Of a DNA stretch of 64,000 bases, positions 19,990 through 29,346 are shown in pieces (position 1 is the stretch's first letter; every line of letters starts with the position of its first letter). The DNA comes from Denitrovibrio acetiphilus DSM 12809. Lineage in GTDB: Bacteria; Chrysiogenota; Deferribacteres; Deferribacterales; Geovibrionaceae. The stretch covers positions 496,001-560,000 of the forward strand of contig NC_013943.1 of the NCBI RefSeq assembly GCF_000025725.1, written 5' to 3'. The position numbers and the translations under genes are program-made. A model generated the notes under the pieces. It was not told the DNA's origin. It did no database searches and was given only the letters and a program-made list of their open reading frames with translations.

Positions 19990-20267
19990 GTCTAAACCCT
20001 CATGGTTATACCATTATATCTGTTTTATATGTTATGTGACAGTATCTAATTACTCTCCTGCGCCGGATTTTATGCCGGCAGTCCGGTTGCTTTTATATTT
20101 CTCTCCGCTTTACCTTAAAGACGGTGAGCCTGCGGGTATGTCTGACATAAAAACCATATATAATGTACTCGCAAAAAACATGCCTGTATATTATGGTAAA
20201 TATTTCCATACGTTTAGGTGATTTAGCTAATGCAGGTCTTAATCAGTTATGGTATATGTTCGTACGG

Positions 20268-20284
20268 GAGTATATTATATACTC
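20268..20284. promoter_or_regulatory. 17-bp perfect palindrome in promoter region
   Basis: GAGTATAT-T-ATATACTC is a perfect inverted repeat 20 bases before the ATG at 20305, overlapping a possible -10 (TATATT). It looks like an operator for the two following genes. The rest of 19990-20304 holds only a small GCCGG/CCGGC hairpin at about 20062-20079 and no gene I trust. Confidence 0.5.
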
Positions 20285-20304
20285 ATTACATACAGGAGAA
20301 ATGA

Positions 20305-20871
20305 ATGGAGTGGGAATTTACAGCCACGCAGATTATTGAAGGCGAATACGAAATTTCGCTTACTGACTTTACGAAAAAACTATACTCAAAGACGGCTGAA
20401 ATGACAGCAATGTCTATTGATGAAGTTGTCAGCCTGGATAATATCATAGACGAGTCTCTTGATCCTCTGGAAGATTATAGGATACAATATTTTATTTGTT
20501 ATTATAATTTTACGCTTGCACTTGCCACCGGTAGAAGCATAAGACAGTTTAAAGCTCACACTAAAAAACTTGGGATAACAAAAAGCATTAAAAATATGTT
20601 TATGGATAAAAAGTTTCTGGCAGAGCTGCAAGACGATTCTGAAGAAACTGTTTTGATATTTATGGCTGTGTTAAAAAGTATTACTTCAGGCCTGATTGAG
20701 TCTGGTTCCAGTACGTCACGACTTCCTCAGATGCTTGTTATGCAGCAGCTTAATTCATTTTCATCTGTTATTCCTAACATTATGAAGAATGAAAAAGTCA
20801 GAAATATGATTATGCCTATTGAGTTTGAAAATAGTTTTATGAGTGGTAAGCTTATGAGGATATTTAAATAG
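20305..20871 (+). CDS. Hypothetical protein
   Basis: 188 residues, mostly predicted helix with no signal peptide or membrane segment. I do not recognise a family. Sequence such as DYRIQYFICYYNFTLALATG and SIRQFKAHTKKLG is rich in aromatic and charged residues. AGGAG lies six bases before the ATG, and a perfect palindrome overlaps the promoter. Nine bases separate it from the next gene, a GNAT-like tail-anchored protein, so the two probably form an operon and may work together. Confidence 0.75.
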   Translation: MEWEFTATQIIEGEYEISLTDFTKKLYSKTAEMTAMSIDEVVSLDNIIDESLDPLEDYRIQYFICYYNFTLALATGRSIRQFKAHTKKLGITKSIKNMFMDKKFLAELQDDSEETVLIFMAVLKSITSGLIESGSSTSRLPQMLVMQQLNSFSSVIPNIMKNEKVRNMIMPIEFENSFMSGKLMRIFK

Positions 20872-20880
20872 CGGGGAATA

Positions 20881-21660
20881 ATGGCCAGAGACGTATCAAA
20901 AGATATAAAACTGCTTAAAATTTCAGGTAAGGTGACCGACACCAGAACAGTTACAATGGCGTATGTGCTTTTTGAGCTGGACATATTTCGTTCAAACAGT
21001 GAAATAACGATCAACTCTTCTATCATACCGATAGTCAAAAACGCTCCGGATGGAGAACCGCTTCTGGAAGATTATAAGCACGAAGGTCCGGGGGCGCAGA
21101 CAAATATATTTAAAAAAGAAAATAAACTCTCATGCAGTGTTGATTTAATTGCGCATACAATAAGATTCCCTCACCTGAACAGATATAAACTTTCAAAGAA
21201 TTATCGTGGATACGGTCTTAGCTCGTATGCCATGAACGAGATAGCGACGATACTCAAAAATAATTATCCGGACTTCACTATAGAGCCTATACAGTTTTCA
21301 TTTACCGAAGCTGATGAGGATGTAGACAGAAGTGCGTTTTTCGGGTTTATGGAGAAATTCGGGTTCTGGTTCAGCTTTGACGGTGACGATAATAACAAGG
21401 GAATTCTTAACATTGAGCGTGCTGAAATGCTGAAACTCGCCCTGAGAAAGGACACTATCGTAGAGCTTGAGATCGCTCCATTTATGAAAAGCCTTTTTGC
21501 AGACAGGTCAAGACTTCAGGAAGACATAGGACGGATAAAAACAGATTTTAAAGAGAAGAATACAGTCTTTAACCGATTCGAAAAGGATCAGGCTATTACG
21601 CTCCTGCTGAACGTAATAGGCATCCTTGTTTTACTTCTGCTTATGGTGCTTTTTCTATAG
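20881..21660 (+). CDS. GNAT-like protein with C-terminal membrane anchor
   Basis: 259 residues. The middle (about residues 95-180) resembles a GNAT acetyltransferase: a strand, then NYRGYGLSSYAMNEIATIL, where RGYG matches the acetyl-CoA R/Q-x-x-G-x-G/A loop, and later RSAFFGFMEKFGFWF, like the conserved late helix and strand. A charged, possibly coiled helix (about 190-240) leads to one hydrophobic C-terminal segment ending LVLLLLMVLFL, a tail anchor. A membrane-tethered acetyltransferase is my inference; the loop is short of the full consensus. Confidence 0.55.
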   Translation: MARDVSKDIKLLKISGKVTDTRTVTMAYVLFELDIFRSNSEITINSSIIPIVKNAPDGEPLLEDYKHEGPGAQTNIFKKENKLSCSVDLIAHTIRFPHLNRYKLSKNYRGYGLSSYAMNEIATILKNNYPDFTIEPIQFSFTEADEDVDRSAFFGFMEKFGFWFSFDGDDNNKGILNIERAEMLKLALRKDTIVELEIAPFMKSLFADRSRLQEDIGRIKTDFKEKNTVFNRFEKDQAITLLLNVIGILVLLLLMVLFL

Positions 21661-21662
21661 TT

Positions 21663-23477
21663 CTAAGCCTGTTTACTGCTTTCGTTTAGCAGAGCCTGTG
21701 GATTAAAACCGATTCTTAATGCCCCCCAGTGTTTACCTGCGACCTCAATAGGTATACTTAAGTCGTTGAGAATTTCACCGGTATCTCTTGCATATGTCTG
21801 CATTAGGAAAGGCTGAGTATTTTGTGCTGCCCGCAGTCCTGAGTGATCGTTGAAAATCCGCTTATCCCGGCTGTTGCGGGTGTCGTTCTGAGCATCGCCT
21901 GTCGGCTTTCTTGAGAATTTTTTGTTGTGAGTCGGTGCATAGCCGTTTATGTCTACGGCAAGTGTGAAAATGCAGCCGTCTATTGCAGTGAGCAGTTTTT
22001 CTGATATCTCCTGAAATGCGGACTCTACTTTTGCGTCATATTTAGTTTTATATTTCTGCGGGCTGGTTCCTGCTATCTCAGCATATTGTCTGTCAAAGAT
22101 ATCTACACCCTGCCTGGTAAGTGTAGTCAGCACTTCTTCGTATTGCTTTTTTGTTGTGCATGCTTTTGCGAGTATGTGCTCCATATAGCCTATGCCGATA
22201 CGGAACTGACTGACATTGTCCTGTATCTCTTCGATACGCTGGTTGAGGCTTCTGGCATTGTCAGTGGTCTCTTCGATTTTTCCTGTAACCTCTCCGGCTA
22301 ATGAATTAATGATGTTGACATTTTGGAATATCGCAGAGTTGATGTTCGTAAACTCGTCCAGAGAAACGGTAATCTCATTAACACCTTTGCCGGTTTCCTC
22401 AAAGTCGTGAACCATGTCTTCAAAGTTTTCTGCTGTGTTGTCCACAACACTTCTTGTCTGTTTGATATAGTCTCCAATTTGCAGTGTCTGGTCTTTTGTA
22501 TGTCTGACCTGACCTATCATGTCGTTTATGTTGGATGATATTTCCTCTGTCGCTGATTTGACTCTTTCTGCCAGTTTGCGTACTTCGTCTGCTACAACGG
22601 CGAACCCTCTGCCTGCTTCACCGGCTCTTGCCGCTTCTATTGCAGCATTGAGGGCAAGTAGGTTTGTCTGGTCTGATATGTCTTCTATAAGGGAAACTAT
22701 GTCTCTGATGTTTTCTGAATTTCGGGTAAGATCCGAGACTGTACTGTGGAATTCATCCAGCATCGTTGTTATAGAGTCCATGTTGTCGGTGAGAGCGGTC
22801 ATCTCTTTTTTAGACGATTGGGCGTTCTGAAGGTTTTGGTTTGCTGCATCGCTTATGCTGACAGAGTTTGAGCGTATATTTTCAATAGATTCGTGTGTTT
22901 TCGAGCTTGCTTCATATATTTCAGAAGAGAGTTCACTTTGACGTATAACTTCCCCGGAAGCCTGTCTTATACTTAGAACAACCTGTGCAGATTCGACACC
23001 TATATTTACACTTAGCATACGAACTTTAAGGAGGATGCGTCTGAGCTTCTCCATGAAAAGGTTATAGTTATGGGAAAGATCACGCATTTCGTCATAAGTC
23101 AGGAGAGGCATGTCCTTTGACAGGTCATTTCCGCCTTCACCTATTTCAGCAAATACAGCGGCAATCTTCTTAATGGGGCGTACTATGAGTATGGTAAAAA
23201 AGAACATTATAAAAAATAGAGCAGAGAATGTCAGAACCATAAATATCAGGGGCAGCATGAACTGATGTTTAAGCAGTTCGAGAATAGATTCTATGGCTTC
23301 TTTGTCCACAGGAAGAGCGTAAAGTGCCTGTGTAATTGTGCTTTTTGTCATTCCAAAGGTGACAAGCGCCCCAAGCTGGAGGACAGCTATGAACATAAGG
23401 TTGCCGAAAAGTTTTTTGCTTAAGGTGTTGAAAATATTCTTTTCAAGCCATACGTATATTCTTTTAAACATGTGCAA
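21663..23477 (-). CDS. Methyl-accepting chemotaxis protein with C-terminal sensor domain
   Basis: 604 residues. Two membrane helices near the N-terminus (about 25-46 and 72-95) enclose only about 25 periplasmic residues, then a HAMP domain and a signalling domain whose hairpin tip reads [20 protein letters not shown] and continues [18 protein letters not shown]. After it (about 430-600) lies a cytoplasmic module ending with [18 protein letters not shown] and HWGALRIGF, a known C-terminal PAS/Cache-like module of some MCPs. It probably senses an internal or redox signal rather than a periplasmic ligand. Confidence 0.92.
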   Translation of the reverse strand: MHMFKRIYVWLEKNIFNTLSKKLFGNLMFIAVLQLGALVTFGMTKSTITQALYALPVDKEAIESILELLKHQFMLPLIFMVLTFSALFFIMFFFTILIVRPIKKIAAVFAEIGEGGNDLSKDMPLLTYDEMRDLSHNYNLFMEKLRRILLKVRMLSVNIGVESAQVVLSIRQASGEVIRQSELSSEIYEASSKTHESIENIRSNSVSISDAANQNLQNAQSSKKEMTALTDNMDSITTMLDEFHSTVSDLTRNSENIRDIVSLIEDISDQTNLLALNAAIEAARAGEAGRGFAVVADEVRKLAERVKSATEEISSNINDMIGQVRHTKDQTLQIGDYIKQTRSVVDNTAENFEDMVHDFEETGKGVNEITVSLDEFTNINSAIFQNVNIINSLAGEVTGKIEETTDNARSLNQRIEEIQDNVSQFRIGIGYMEHILAKACTTKKQYEEVLTTLTRQGVDIFDRQYAEIAGTSPQKYKTKYDAKVESAFQEISEKLLTAIDGCIFTLAVDINGYAPTHNKKFSRKPTGDAQNDTRNSRDKRIFNDHSGLRAAQNTQPFLMQTYARDTGEILNDLSIPIEVAGKHWGALRIGFNPQALLNESSKQA

Positions 23478-23579
23478 ACCCCAAAAAAAATAATAGTGTT
23501 TTATATATAATTATATTTAATATTTTGGCGTAACGCAATATTAAAAACGTATAGTAAATTATTATAAATATAAAGATAA

Positions 23580-23837
23580 TCAGAGGTGATATTTAAGTCC
23601 GTCTATTTTTTTTATAGATGTGTATATCTCTTCTAATTCATCAAAATTATTGATTTCCACTGTAATAGATACAGAAATGTAATTGCCTTTACTGCTGGGC
23701 TTTTCCAGAAAAGACTCGACCTCCTTTTCTGAAAAAACAGATTTTACATCACAAATAAACTTTTTGTGATTTTCACCCATAGCCTTAAAAGTGTATATAA
23801 CAGGAAATTCAAGCATCTCCTTCAGATTTTCAGACAT
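23580..23837 (-). CDS. DUF493 (YbeD) family protein
   Basis: 85 residues, family length. EFPVIYTFKAMGENHKKF at the start and SSKGNYISVSITVEI match the DUF493/YbeD ACT-like fold. Function is unsettled; E. coli YbeD sits near lipB. Here it overlaps the 3' end of the NfeD-type protease gene by eight bases and is the last gene of a trmB-nfeD-DUF493 operon. Confidence 0.82.
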   Translation of the reverse strand: MSENLKEMLEFPVIYTFKAMGENHKKFICDVKSVFSEKEVESFLEKPSSKGNYISVSITVEINNFDELEEIYTSIKKIDGLKYHL

Positions 23838-25068
23838 TTTTCTTCTCCACTTTAACTTTCATGCCTTCAACGGCTGTGATTATAACTTTTTCATCCCTGG
23901 TAAGTTCCTGATCTGACTGTGCGCCCCATATCTCGCCGTGGACGAAAACATGTCCATGCCCGTCATTCCAGTTCGTTACAGTGGCTTCCAGCCCTTTCAG
24001 GCTTTCTTTGCCTGTTGCAGGTTTCCTTCTGAAGTCTCGCAGTAAAAGCCTTCCTATGAGTATCATGATAAAGACGATAAATCCTATCATAGCTACTATC
24101 AGCCATATTGAAACTGCTATTCCCATATTGCCCTCGGTTGAAAAGAGCAGATACATCCCTGCGCCGAGACTTGCAATGGAAGCCACGGTTAACAAGCCGA
24201 AGCTGGGTACAAATATCTCTGCCGCCAGAAGTCCTATTCCTGCTACTATCAGTAAAAGGGCAATTGAGTTAACGGGAATTATGTTGATCCCCATGAGGAA
24301 CAGCAGTATCGCAGCAATTCCTACCGCAGCGAATATAAATGTTCCGGGTATTTTAAATTCCAGAAAGATCGCAAGTATCCCTATAAAAAGCAGAAGCACC
24401 AGTACATTAGGGTCGCTGAGGAAGAAAGCAACCTTTTGAAGAGGTGTGGCTGTCAGGTGAACTACTTTGCCGGGCTGGAACCCCAGTTTTAAACCCGCCG
24501 CTTCTGATACTTCGTCTATTGTATTAGTTACTTGATCCACAAGCCCCAGACTAAGAGCTTCTTTTGCTGTGTAACTCTTTGAGTCAGTTACAGTGCTAAC
24601 GGCAGATTCTACATCACGTCCTCGCTTTTCTGCGATGGAGCGCATGAAGGCGACTGTGTCGTTTTCAATCTTCTGCGCCATGTGTCCTTCGAGGTCTTTT
24701 CCGGTGACGTTAACAGGGTGAGCAGCGCCGATGTTTGTCCCCTCTGCCATGGCGGCATAATGTGAGGCAAGCACGATGAATGTGCCTGCTGAGCCTGCCC
24801 TTGCGCCCTGTGGCGAAACAAAGATTATCACAGGGGTGTCTGACTCCAGTAGCACCTGAACTATCCCCCTGGTGGAATCAAGGATGCCTCCGGGGGTATC
24901 AAGCTGTATGAGGAGTACTCCGCCGTTTGCTTTTGCCTCTTTGAGGGAGGTTTCAATATATTTTTCTGTATATCCGGTTATTACTCCGTCCACTGTGATC
25001 ACAAAGATATCCTTTGCCTGCACTGTGAAAGCAGCTGCCATTAGGATTAAAAATAGAAGTTTTTTCAT
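23830..25068 (-). CDS. NfeD-type membrane-bound ClpP-class serine protease
   Basis: 412 residues. A signal peptide (about 1-18) precedes a ClpP/SppA-like periplasmic domain with DTPGG, the nucleophile motif ARAGSAGTFI and a candidate catalytic Lys in SYTAKEAL. Then come four to five membrane helices (about 220-345) and a C-terminal OB-fold NfeD domain (about 355-412). Long NfeD proteins cleave stomatin partners, yet no stomatin (slipin) gene is next to it here. It overlaps trmB by four bases. Confidence 0.9.
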   Translation of the reverse strand: MKKLLFLILMAAAFTVQAKDIFVITVDGVITGYTEKYIETSLKEAKANGGVLLIQLDTPGGILDSTRGIVQVLLESDTPVIIFVSPQGARAGSAGTFIVLASHYAAMAEGTNIGAAHPVNVTGKDLEGHMAQKIENDTVAFMRSIAEKRGRDVESAVSTVTDSKSYTAKEALSLGLVDQVTNTIDEVSEAAGLKLGFQPGKVVHLTATPLQKVAFFLSDPNVLVLLLFIGILAIFLEFKIPGTFIFAAVGIAAILLFLMGINIIPVNSIALLLIVAGIGLLAAEIFVPSFGLLTVASIASLGAGMYLLFSTEGNMGIAVSIWLIVAMIGFIVFIMILIGRLLLRDFRRKPATGKESLKGLEATVTNWNDGHGHVFVHGEIWGAQSDQELTRDEKVIITAVEGMKVKVEKKNV

Positions 25069-25760
25069 TTCTGCTCCGCAATTTTTCTAAGTCTGAAAAA
25101 GTGGACACCAAGCTCCGGAACAAATTTCCGGTAATATTTTGTCGGTATGTAGTCGTCCAGTTCTTTGATATATATAGTATCATACACACTTTCAAGTGCT
25201 GCAACAGGTTTTAGGTTTTCAACAATTTCTTCTGCATAGTCTATCTGGTCTGTTGCCATACATAGTGTACCCTCCTGTTTTAGTTTGCGCACCAGAAGCT
25301 CAATAAATTCTGTTTTGAGAATCCTGCGTTTCTTATGCTTTTTTTTCGGCCACGGATCAGGGAAATTAACATAAAAATTATCTACGCAGTTATCTTCCAG
25401 AATTGAGACAAAAAATGTCGCATCGAAATGCAGCAAACGGATGTTTTTACTTTCAACATGTTTTGCTTTTGTTATTGCTCTGCGGAAGATTTTTTTCATT
25501 ACTTCAAAGCCGAGGTAGTTCTGATCCTGATTTTTCTTTGCATATTCCGAAAGGAACTCGCCATTGCCTATGCCTATCTCAATGTTGAACGGTTTATCGT
25601 TACCGAAAAAGTCTTTGCCTGTAAGCCTTTCGTAGTTTGCGTACTCGCCTCCGTGACTGTATTTTTGAATTTTCTCAGTTTGTGCTTTTATATCTTCTGA
25701 AAATATGTAAATATCCTCTTCAAAGCGAAGGTTCAGTTTGATCTTTTCGTTATTAGTCAT
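25065..25760 (-). CDS. trmB: tRNA (guanine-N7-)-methyltransferase
   Basis: 231 residues. The SAM motif is IEIGIGNGEFL and the family signature is NFYVNFPDPWPKKKHKKRR. It methylates G46 in the tRNA variable loop. The N-terminus is about 60 residues longer than minimal TrmB, as in epsilonproteobacterial-type proteins. First gene of the trmB-nfeD-DUF493 operon. Confidence 0.93.
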   Translation of the reverse strand: MTNNEKIKLNLRFEEDIYIFSEDIKAQTEKIQKYSHGGEYANYERLTGKDFFGNDKPFNIEIGIGNGEFLSEYAKKNQDQNYLGFEVMKKIFRRAITKAKHVESKNIRLLHFDATFFVSILEDNCVDNFYVNFPDPWPKKKHKKRRILKTEFIELLVRKLKQEGTLCMATDQIDYAEEIVENLKPVAALESVYDTIYIKELDDYIPTKYYRKFVPELGVHFFRLRKIAEQK

Positions 25761-25885
25761 AATTTCTCCAAAATTCAGCTTTTATTTATATTTATCAAAC
25801 ACGTATAAATATTAAAAAAGTGCTTGATTTAAAAATGGGATTTATGCTAGCATTTTAAGCTCTTGAAATCAAGGAGGTAGGTACG

Positions 25886-26074
25886 ATGGCCAAAAGATGT
25901 GAGATCTGCGGTAAAGGCCCGATGTTCGGCCACCAGATAAGCCACGCTCATAATGTAAGCAGAAGGGTTTTCTACCCCAATGTACATAGAATCAGAGTTA
26001 TCGAATCCGGTGCAGTGGTCCGCAAGAAAGTATGCACTAAGTGCATGAAAGCCGGCAAAGTACAGAAAGCGTAA
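25886..26074 (+). CDS. rpmB: 50S ribosomal protein L28
   Basis: 62 residues with a strong ribosome site (AAGGAGG). MAKRCEICGKGPMFG, NVSRRVFYPNVHRIR and VCTKCMKAGKV are L28 features; the two CxxC pairs make it the zinc-binding C+ form. It is alone, without rpmG next to it. Confidence 0.96.
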   Translation: MAKRCEICGKGPMFGHQISHAHNVSRRVFYPNVHRIRVIESGAVVRKKVCTKCMKAGKVQKA

Positions 26075-26103
26075 TTATAATATAACTTAAGCTTTTGTAT
26101 CTT

Positions 26104-26152
26104 TGGGTATTAGCGGTCGCCTGAGACCTCTGACCCATAAGACCGAGTTTTT
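26104..26152 (+). other. Nested hairpins downstream of rpmB
   Basis: GGGT...ACCC encloses GGTC-GCCTGA-GACC, and CGGTC can instead pair with GACCG further on, followed by AGTTTTTT. This may be a first terminator or an attenuator-like switch with alternative pairings. No known RNA family recognised. Confidence 0.35.
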
Positions 26153-26167
26153 TAAGATATGAAAATC

Positions 26168-26192
26168 AAGCCCGTTTCTGGCGGGCTTTTTT
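26168..26192 (+). terminator. Intrinsic terminator of rpmB
   Basis: AAGCCCG at 26168-26174 pairs with CGGGCTT at 26182-26188 and runs into six T. It lies between convergent genes and may act weakly on the other strand too. Confidence 0.85.
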
Positions 26193-26196
26193 CGTC

Positions 26197-27144
26197 TTAA
26201 TTTTTCTTAGACAGTCTGGAAAGTAAGCTTGTAAGGTAATATACCGGAAGCACTATCTCTGTGCCTGCGAATATCGTTGCGAGTAAGGCTAGGAGTCCGG
26301 CAGTATATTTGTGTATAATACTTTTGGGGCCGTCATCCAGATTGGTATAGTAAAGCTCGTCGGCACCGTTTCTGAAAGGGAACAGATACTTCTTAACGGC
26401 AGTTTTGTTCCCGAACTGTCTTTCCAGTCTGAGCATTTTGGCTACATCACCGCTATCAACAACAAATACAGATGAAAATTGTGATACATCGCTGAAATAA
26501 GGGTGTTTAGATATATCTTTACCGCTCATGCAGTGATTTTCACCGCCAAAATAGTTGAATCTCATCCACCCGCCTGTTAGCATCTTCTCTGCAAACTGTG
26601 TGAATGAAAGAAGTGAGTCCTCTGATGATATCGACATTGCGAAATAGGGGTCTATGTATATCCAGCTATTTCCGTCAAAGATTTCTGCTCCGTAGTGTAT
26701 GCCGTTAGACACTAATCTTGCTGTTAGGTCAGCTTCTCCGGCGAGCGTCATAAATATCTGCGCATAGTCTTTTGCACATCCTTCTTTTTTAGCTGCGTTA
26801 TTTATTTTTTCTGTTATAGTTTTTCCGGTTTGGCAGATACCGTCACCCATAAGGCTGAATGACTTTACGAGGTAAACAGCCCTTTCGTAAGGGGGGAGCG
26901 CTTTGGATTTGCTAATGGTTTCTCTTGTCAGATATGTGTTGCTATATATGTCTTCTGATGTCGGTGTGTATGGATGGTAATCTTCTTTGGGGGAGCTGGC
27001 GAATCTTTCCGGAGCCACTTTCTTGCCGTATATTATTTCCGCAGCAGACTGCATTAAAATATCACTTTTTGATGTGAAAACTACCGCCATAAGTAATACT
27101 ATGTTCATCATTATGAAAGTTGCTATAAATTTATCGAATTTCAT
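26197..27144 (-). CDS. Membrane protein with transglutaminase-like domain
   Basis: 315 residues. An N-terminal membrane helix (about 8-26) and a C-terminal hydrophobic pair (about 280-305) flank a periplasmic region. A transglutaminase-like Cys-His-Asp triad is visible in order: EGCAKDYAQIFMTLAGE (Cys), NGIHYGAEIF (His) and WIYIDPYFA (Asp). Such domains act as peptidases, amidases or peptide-crosslinking enzymes. Substrate unknown. It lies convergent with rpmB and upstream of an MCP gene read in the same direction. Confidence 0.7.
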   Translation of the reverse strand: MKFDKFIATFIMMNIVLLMAVVFTSKSDILMQSAAEIIYGKKVAPERFASSPKEDYHPYTPTSEDIYSNTYLTRETISKSKALPPYERAVYLVKSFSLMGDGICQTGKTITEKINNAAKKEGCAKDYAQIFMTLAGEADLTARLVSNGIHYGAEIFDGNSWIYIDPYFAMSISSEDSLLSFTQFAEKMLTGGWMRFNYFGGENHCMSGKDISKHPYFSDVSQFSSVFVVDSGDVAKMLRLERQFGNKTAVKKYLFPFRNGADELYYTNLDDGPKSIIHKYTAGLLALLATIFAGTEIVLPVYYLTSLLSRLSKKN

Positions 27145-27213
27145 TGAGCCCTCATTTTAGTAGACTAAAGACAAATATATACTGATAAGCTGTATTTTAC
27201 AAATGTATTGGGT

Positions 27214-27251
27214 AAAAAGAGAGGGCATACGACTTTGATGCCATATGCCCT
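27214..27251 (-). terminator. Intrinsic terminator of the HBM-type MCP gene
   Basis: On the minus strand AGGGCATA pairs with TATGCCCT (27244-27251 and 27222-27229) and is followed by CTCTTTTTA, ten bases after the MCP stop. Confidence 0.8.
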
Positions 27252-27260
27252 TTATTGGAA

Positions 27261-29204
27261 CTATCTTGTTTTGAATACTTCGACGGCAGTGTTCATTTGT
27301 TCTGCCTGTCTGCTGAGATCATCTATGGTCATTGTTATTTCCCGTACGGATGCTGCACTTTGTTCCAGACCTGAAGATACTGCCTGCACACTGTCGTTAA
27401 CATTATCAATTGCCTGATTTTGTTCGGAAACAGAGGCATCTATAAGATTATTTGCACTTACAACCTCATCTATGGCTTCTACAATATTATTGAACACGTC
27501 AACTGTTGCCTGAAGAGCCTTAACGCCTTGTTCAACCTCTTTCTCTGCTTTATTCATATTTCTGGAGGCGATCCCTGTTTCTGACTGAAGAGTTTCTATT
27601 ATAGTCTCAATCTCAGAGATGGCAGATTGTGTGCGTTCTGCCAGTTTCCTTACTTCATCCGCCACAACGGCAAAACCTCTTCCAGCCTCGCCGGCTCTGG
27701 CAGCTTCGATTGCAGCATTCAGTGCGAGCAGGTTTGTCTGGTCTGCGATATCGTTGATTGTGATGAGGATTTCGCTTATTTCATGTGAAGATTTGGATAA
27801 GTTGTCTATTGTGTCAGAAAGCTGAACAGAAGAAGTTTTGATAGCTTCTATACTGCTGTTAGTTTCTTTCAGGCGGATTACTCCTTCGTCTGCTTTATCT
27901 TTTGCTCCGTCACTTTTTTCTATGATGTGTCTGAGGTTTTCCAGAACATTTATAGAGGAAGCTGCCATCTCTTCCATAGCGCTTGCGATAGTGCTTATCT
28001 GTGATGTCTGGTCAGACAGAGTTACATCCAGCTGTTCGCTTGCGCTGGAAAGTTCTATACTTCCCGATGCAACACTTTCAGAGCTGGTGCGTATGCTTTT
28101 GGCTATGGCGGTGAGGTTATCCACCATCTTTACCATAGAGGCGTAAAGCCCTGTTGCATTATCTTTATCTTTTATATCCATGTCAAGCTTGCCTTCTGCA
28201 ATCATCTCAGCAAGCCTGCTCATGTCCTGTGGTTCCCCGCCAAGAGGAGCCATTACACTTTTTTTAATAAAGAAGGCGAACATGACGGCGATAATTAGAC
28301 CTATTCCGGAAATAGCCATAGTTATTCTTTTTAAAAGTTGTGTCTTCGCTTGCATCTCAGGTCCAAGAGTGTCCTGCTCGGCTTTGACAGAAAGTGTAAC
28401 ATCTTCTGCCAGCTTACCTATCTGCGGTCCAAGTTTGTATAGTTTGTCATTTACTATGTCGTTGCGTACTTTTACAAAATTTTCTATGTCATCAATAATT
28501 TTGACGTACAGCTTTCTTGCTTCAATAAAATCATTCAAAAGTGCTTTACGTGTGGGGTTCTGAATGTTGCGTATCGTGTCGGGCAGAAGCTCGTTTATGC
28601 TCTGGTTTATTTCTGTCCGTGCAGTTTCGAGATCTTGCTCTGAGTTACTTTTAGTGTATTGAAGTATATAATATCTGGAAAGAAGCACGTGCTCCTGGAT
28701 ACTTCCGGCATAAAAAGCTGCGTCAGGGTCGCCGTCTTTATAAGCCGACTGAGTGATCTCTGTGAGGTTTTTCCTCATTCTGATACCGGTTTCCTGCAGG
28801 TTTCCAAGCTCTGCATTTCTCTTATGAATTATATCAACTACATCTGCGAAATAATTTTCGTAGTCATTCAGATGATTTTCTAGAGTATCAATTGCTTTCG
28901 CTCTTGCCGGTTCCTGTATCTCTTCCTGTGCCTGATCGAGAAAATCGTTCATCTTTCCTACATATTCGTTAAAGCCCGCCAGGTCATTGTCACGATTGGT
29001 AAGCAGAAAGCTCATTACGTTCATTCTGACCATCAGCATATTTGCCTGGAGCCTTCCGGCAAGGTTTGTGTCCATTGCAAGCTGACGATAACTTTTAAAT
29101 CCAGAAGATGAATAAGCAGATTCAAAGATTGAAGAAGCGGATATGGTCAGTATTATTGCAATTACCACTGAGAACCCAATAATTATAAGCTTGGAAATTT
29201 TCAT
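27261..29204 (-). CDS. Methyl-accepting chemotaxis protein, helical bimodular-type sensor
   Basis: 647 residues. A membrane helix at about 5-27, a long all-helical periplasmic domain of about 260 residues resembling the HBM (helical bimodular) sensors of McpS-type receptors, a second membrane helix (about 290-312), a HAMP-like region ([20 protein letters not shown]) and the signalling domain with [20 protein letters not shown] at the tip. HBM receptors sense organic acids such as TCA intermediates; whether this one does is unknown. A C-terminal pentapeptide methylation tether is not evident. Confidence 0.9.
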   Translation of the reverse strand: MKISKLIIIGFSVVIAIILTISASSIFESAYSSSGFKSYRQLAMDTNLAGRLQANMLMVRMNVMSFLLTNRDNDLAGFNEYVGKMNDFLDQAQEEIQEPARAKAIDTLENHLNDYENYFADVVDIIHKRNAELGNLQETGIRMRKNLTEITQSAYKDGDPDAAFYAGSIQEHVLLSRYYILQYTKSNSEQDLETARTEINQSINELLPDTIRNIQNPTRKALLNDFIEARKLYVKIIDDIENFVKVRNDIVNDKLYKLGPQIGKLAEDVTLSVKAEQDTLGPEMQAKTQLLKRITMAISGIGLIIAVMFAFFIKKSVMAPLGGEPQDMSRLAEMIAEGKLDMDIKDKDNATGLYASMVKMVDNLTAIAKSIRTSSESVASGSIELSSASEQLDVTLSDQTSQISTIASAMEEMAASSINVLENLRHIIEKSDGAKDKADEGVIRLKETNSSIEAIKTSSVQLSDTIDNLSKSSHEISEILITINDIADQTNLLALNAAIEAARAGEAGRGFAVVADEVRKLAERTQSAISEIETIIETLQSETGIASRNMNKAEKEVEQGVKALQATVDVFNNIVEAIDEVVSANNLIDASVSEQNQAIDNVNDSVQAVSSGLEQSAASVREITMTIDDLSRQAEQMNTAVEVFKTR

Positions 29205-29346
29205 TATAATCCTCTTTCATGTAAAATAAGTTTACGTAGTGTTGTGTTTGTCTGTAAGACAAAGATAGCTTGCTTATCTAAATATGCAATAATTTTTATC
29301 AAATATCTACCAAGATGCAGTAGGAAAATTGTGGTATAAAGAGAGT

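Noticed and set aside
19988-20221. A plus-strand ORF (about 77 codons) opposite and upstream of the PilZ start
   Set aside because: No ribosome site, unlikely composition and overlap with the PilZ 5' end; treated as chance.
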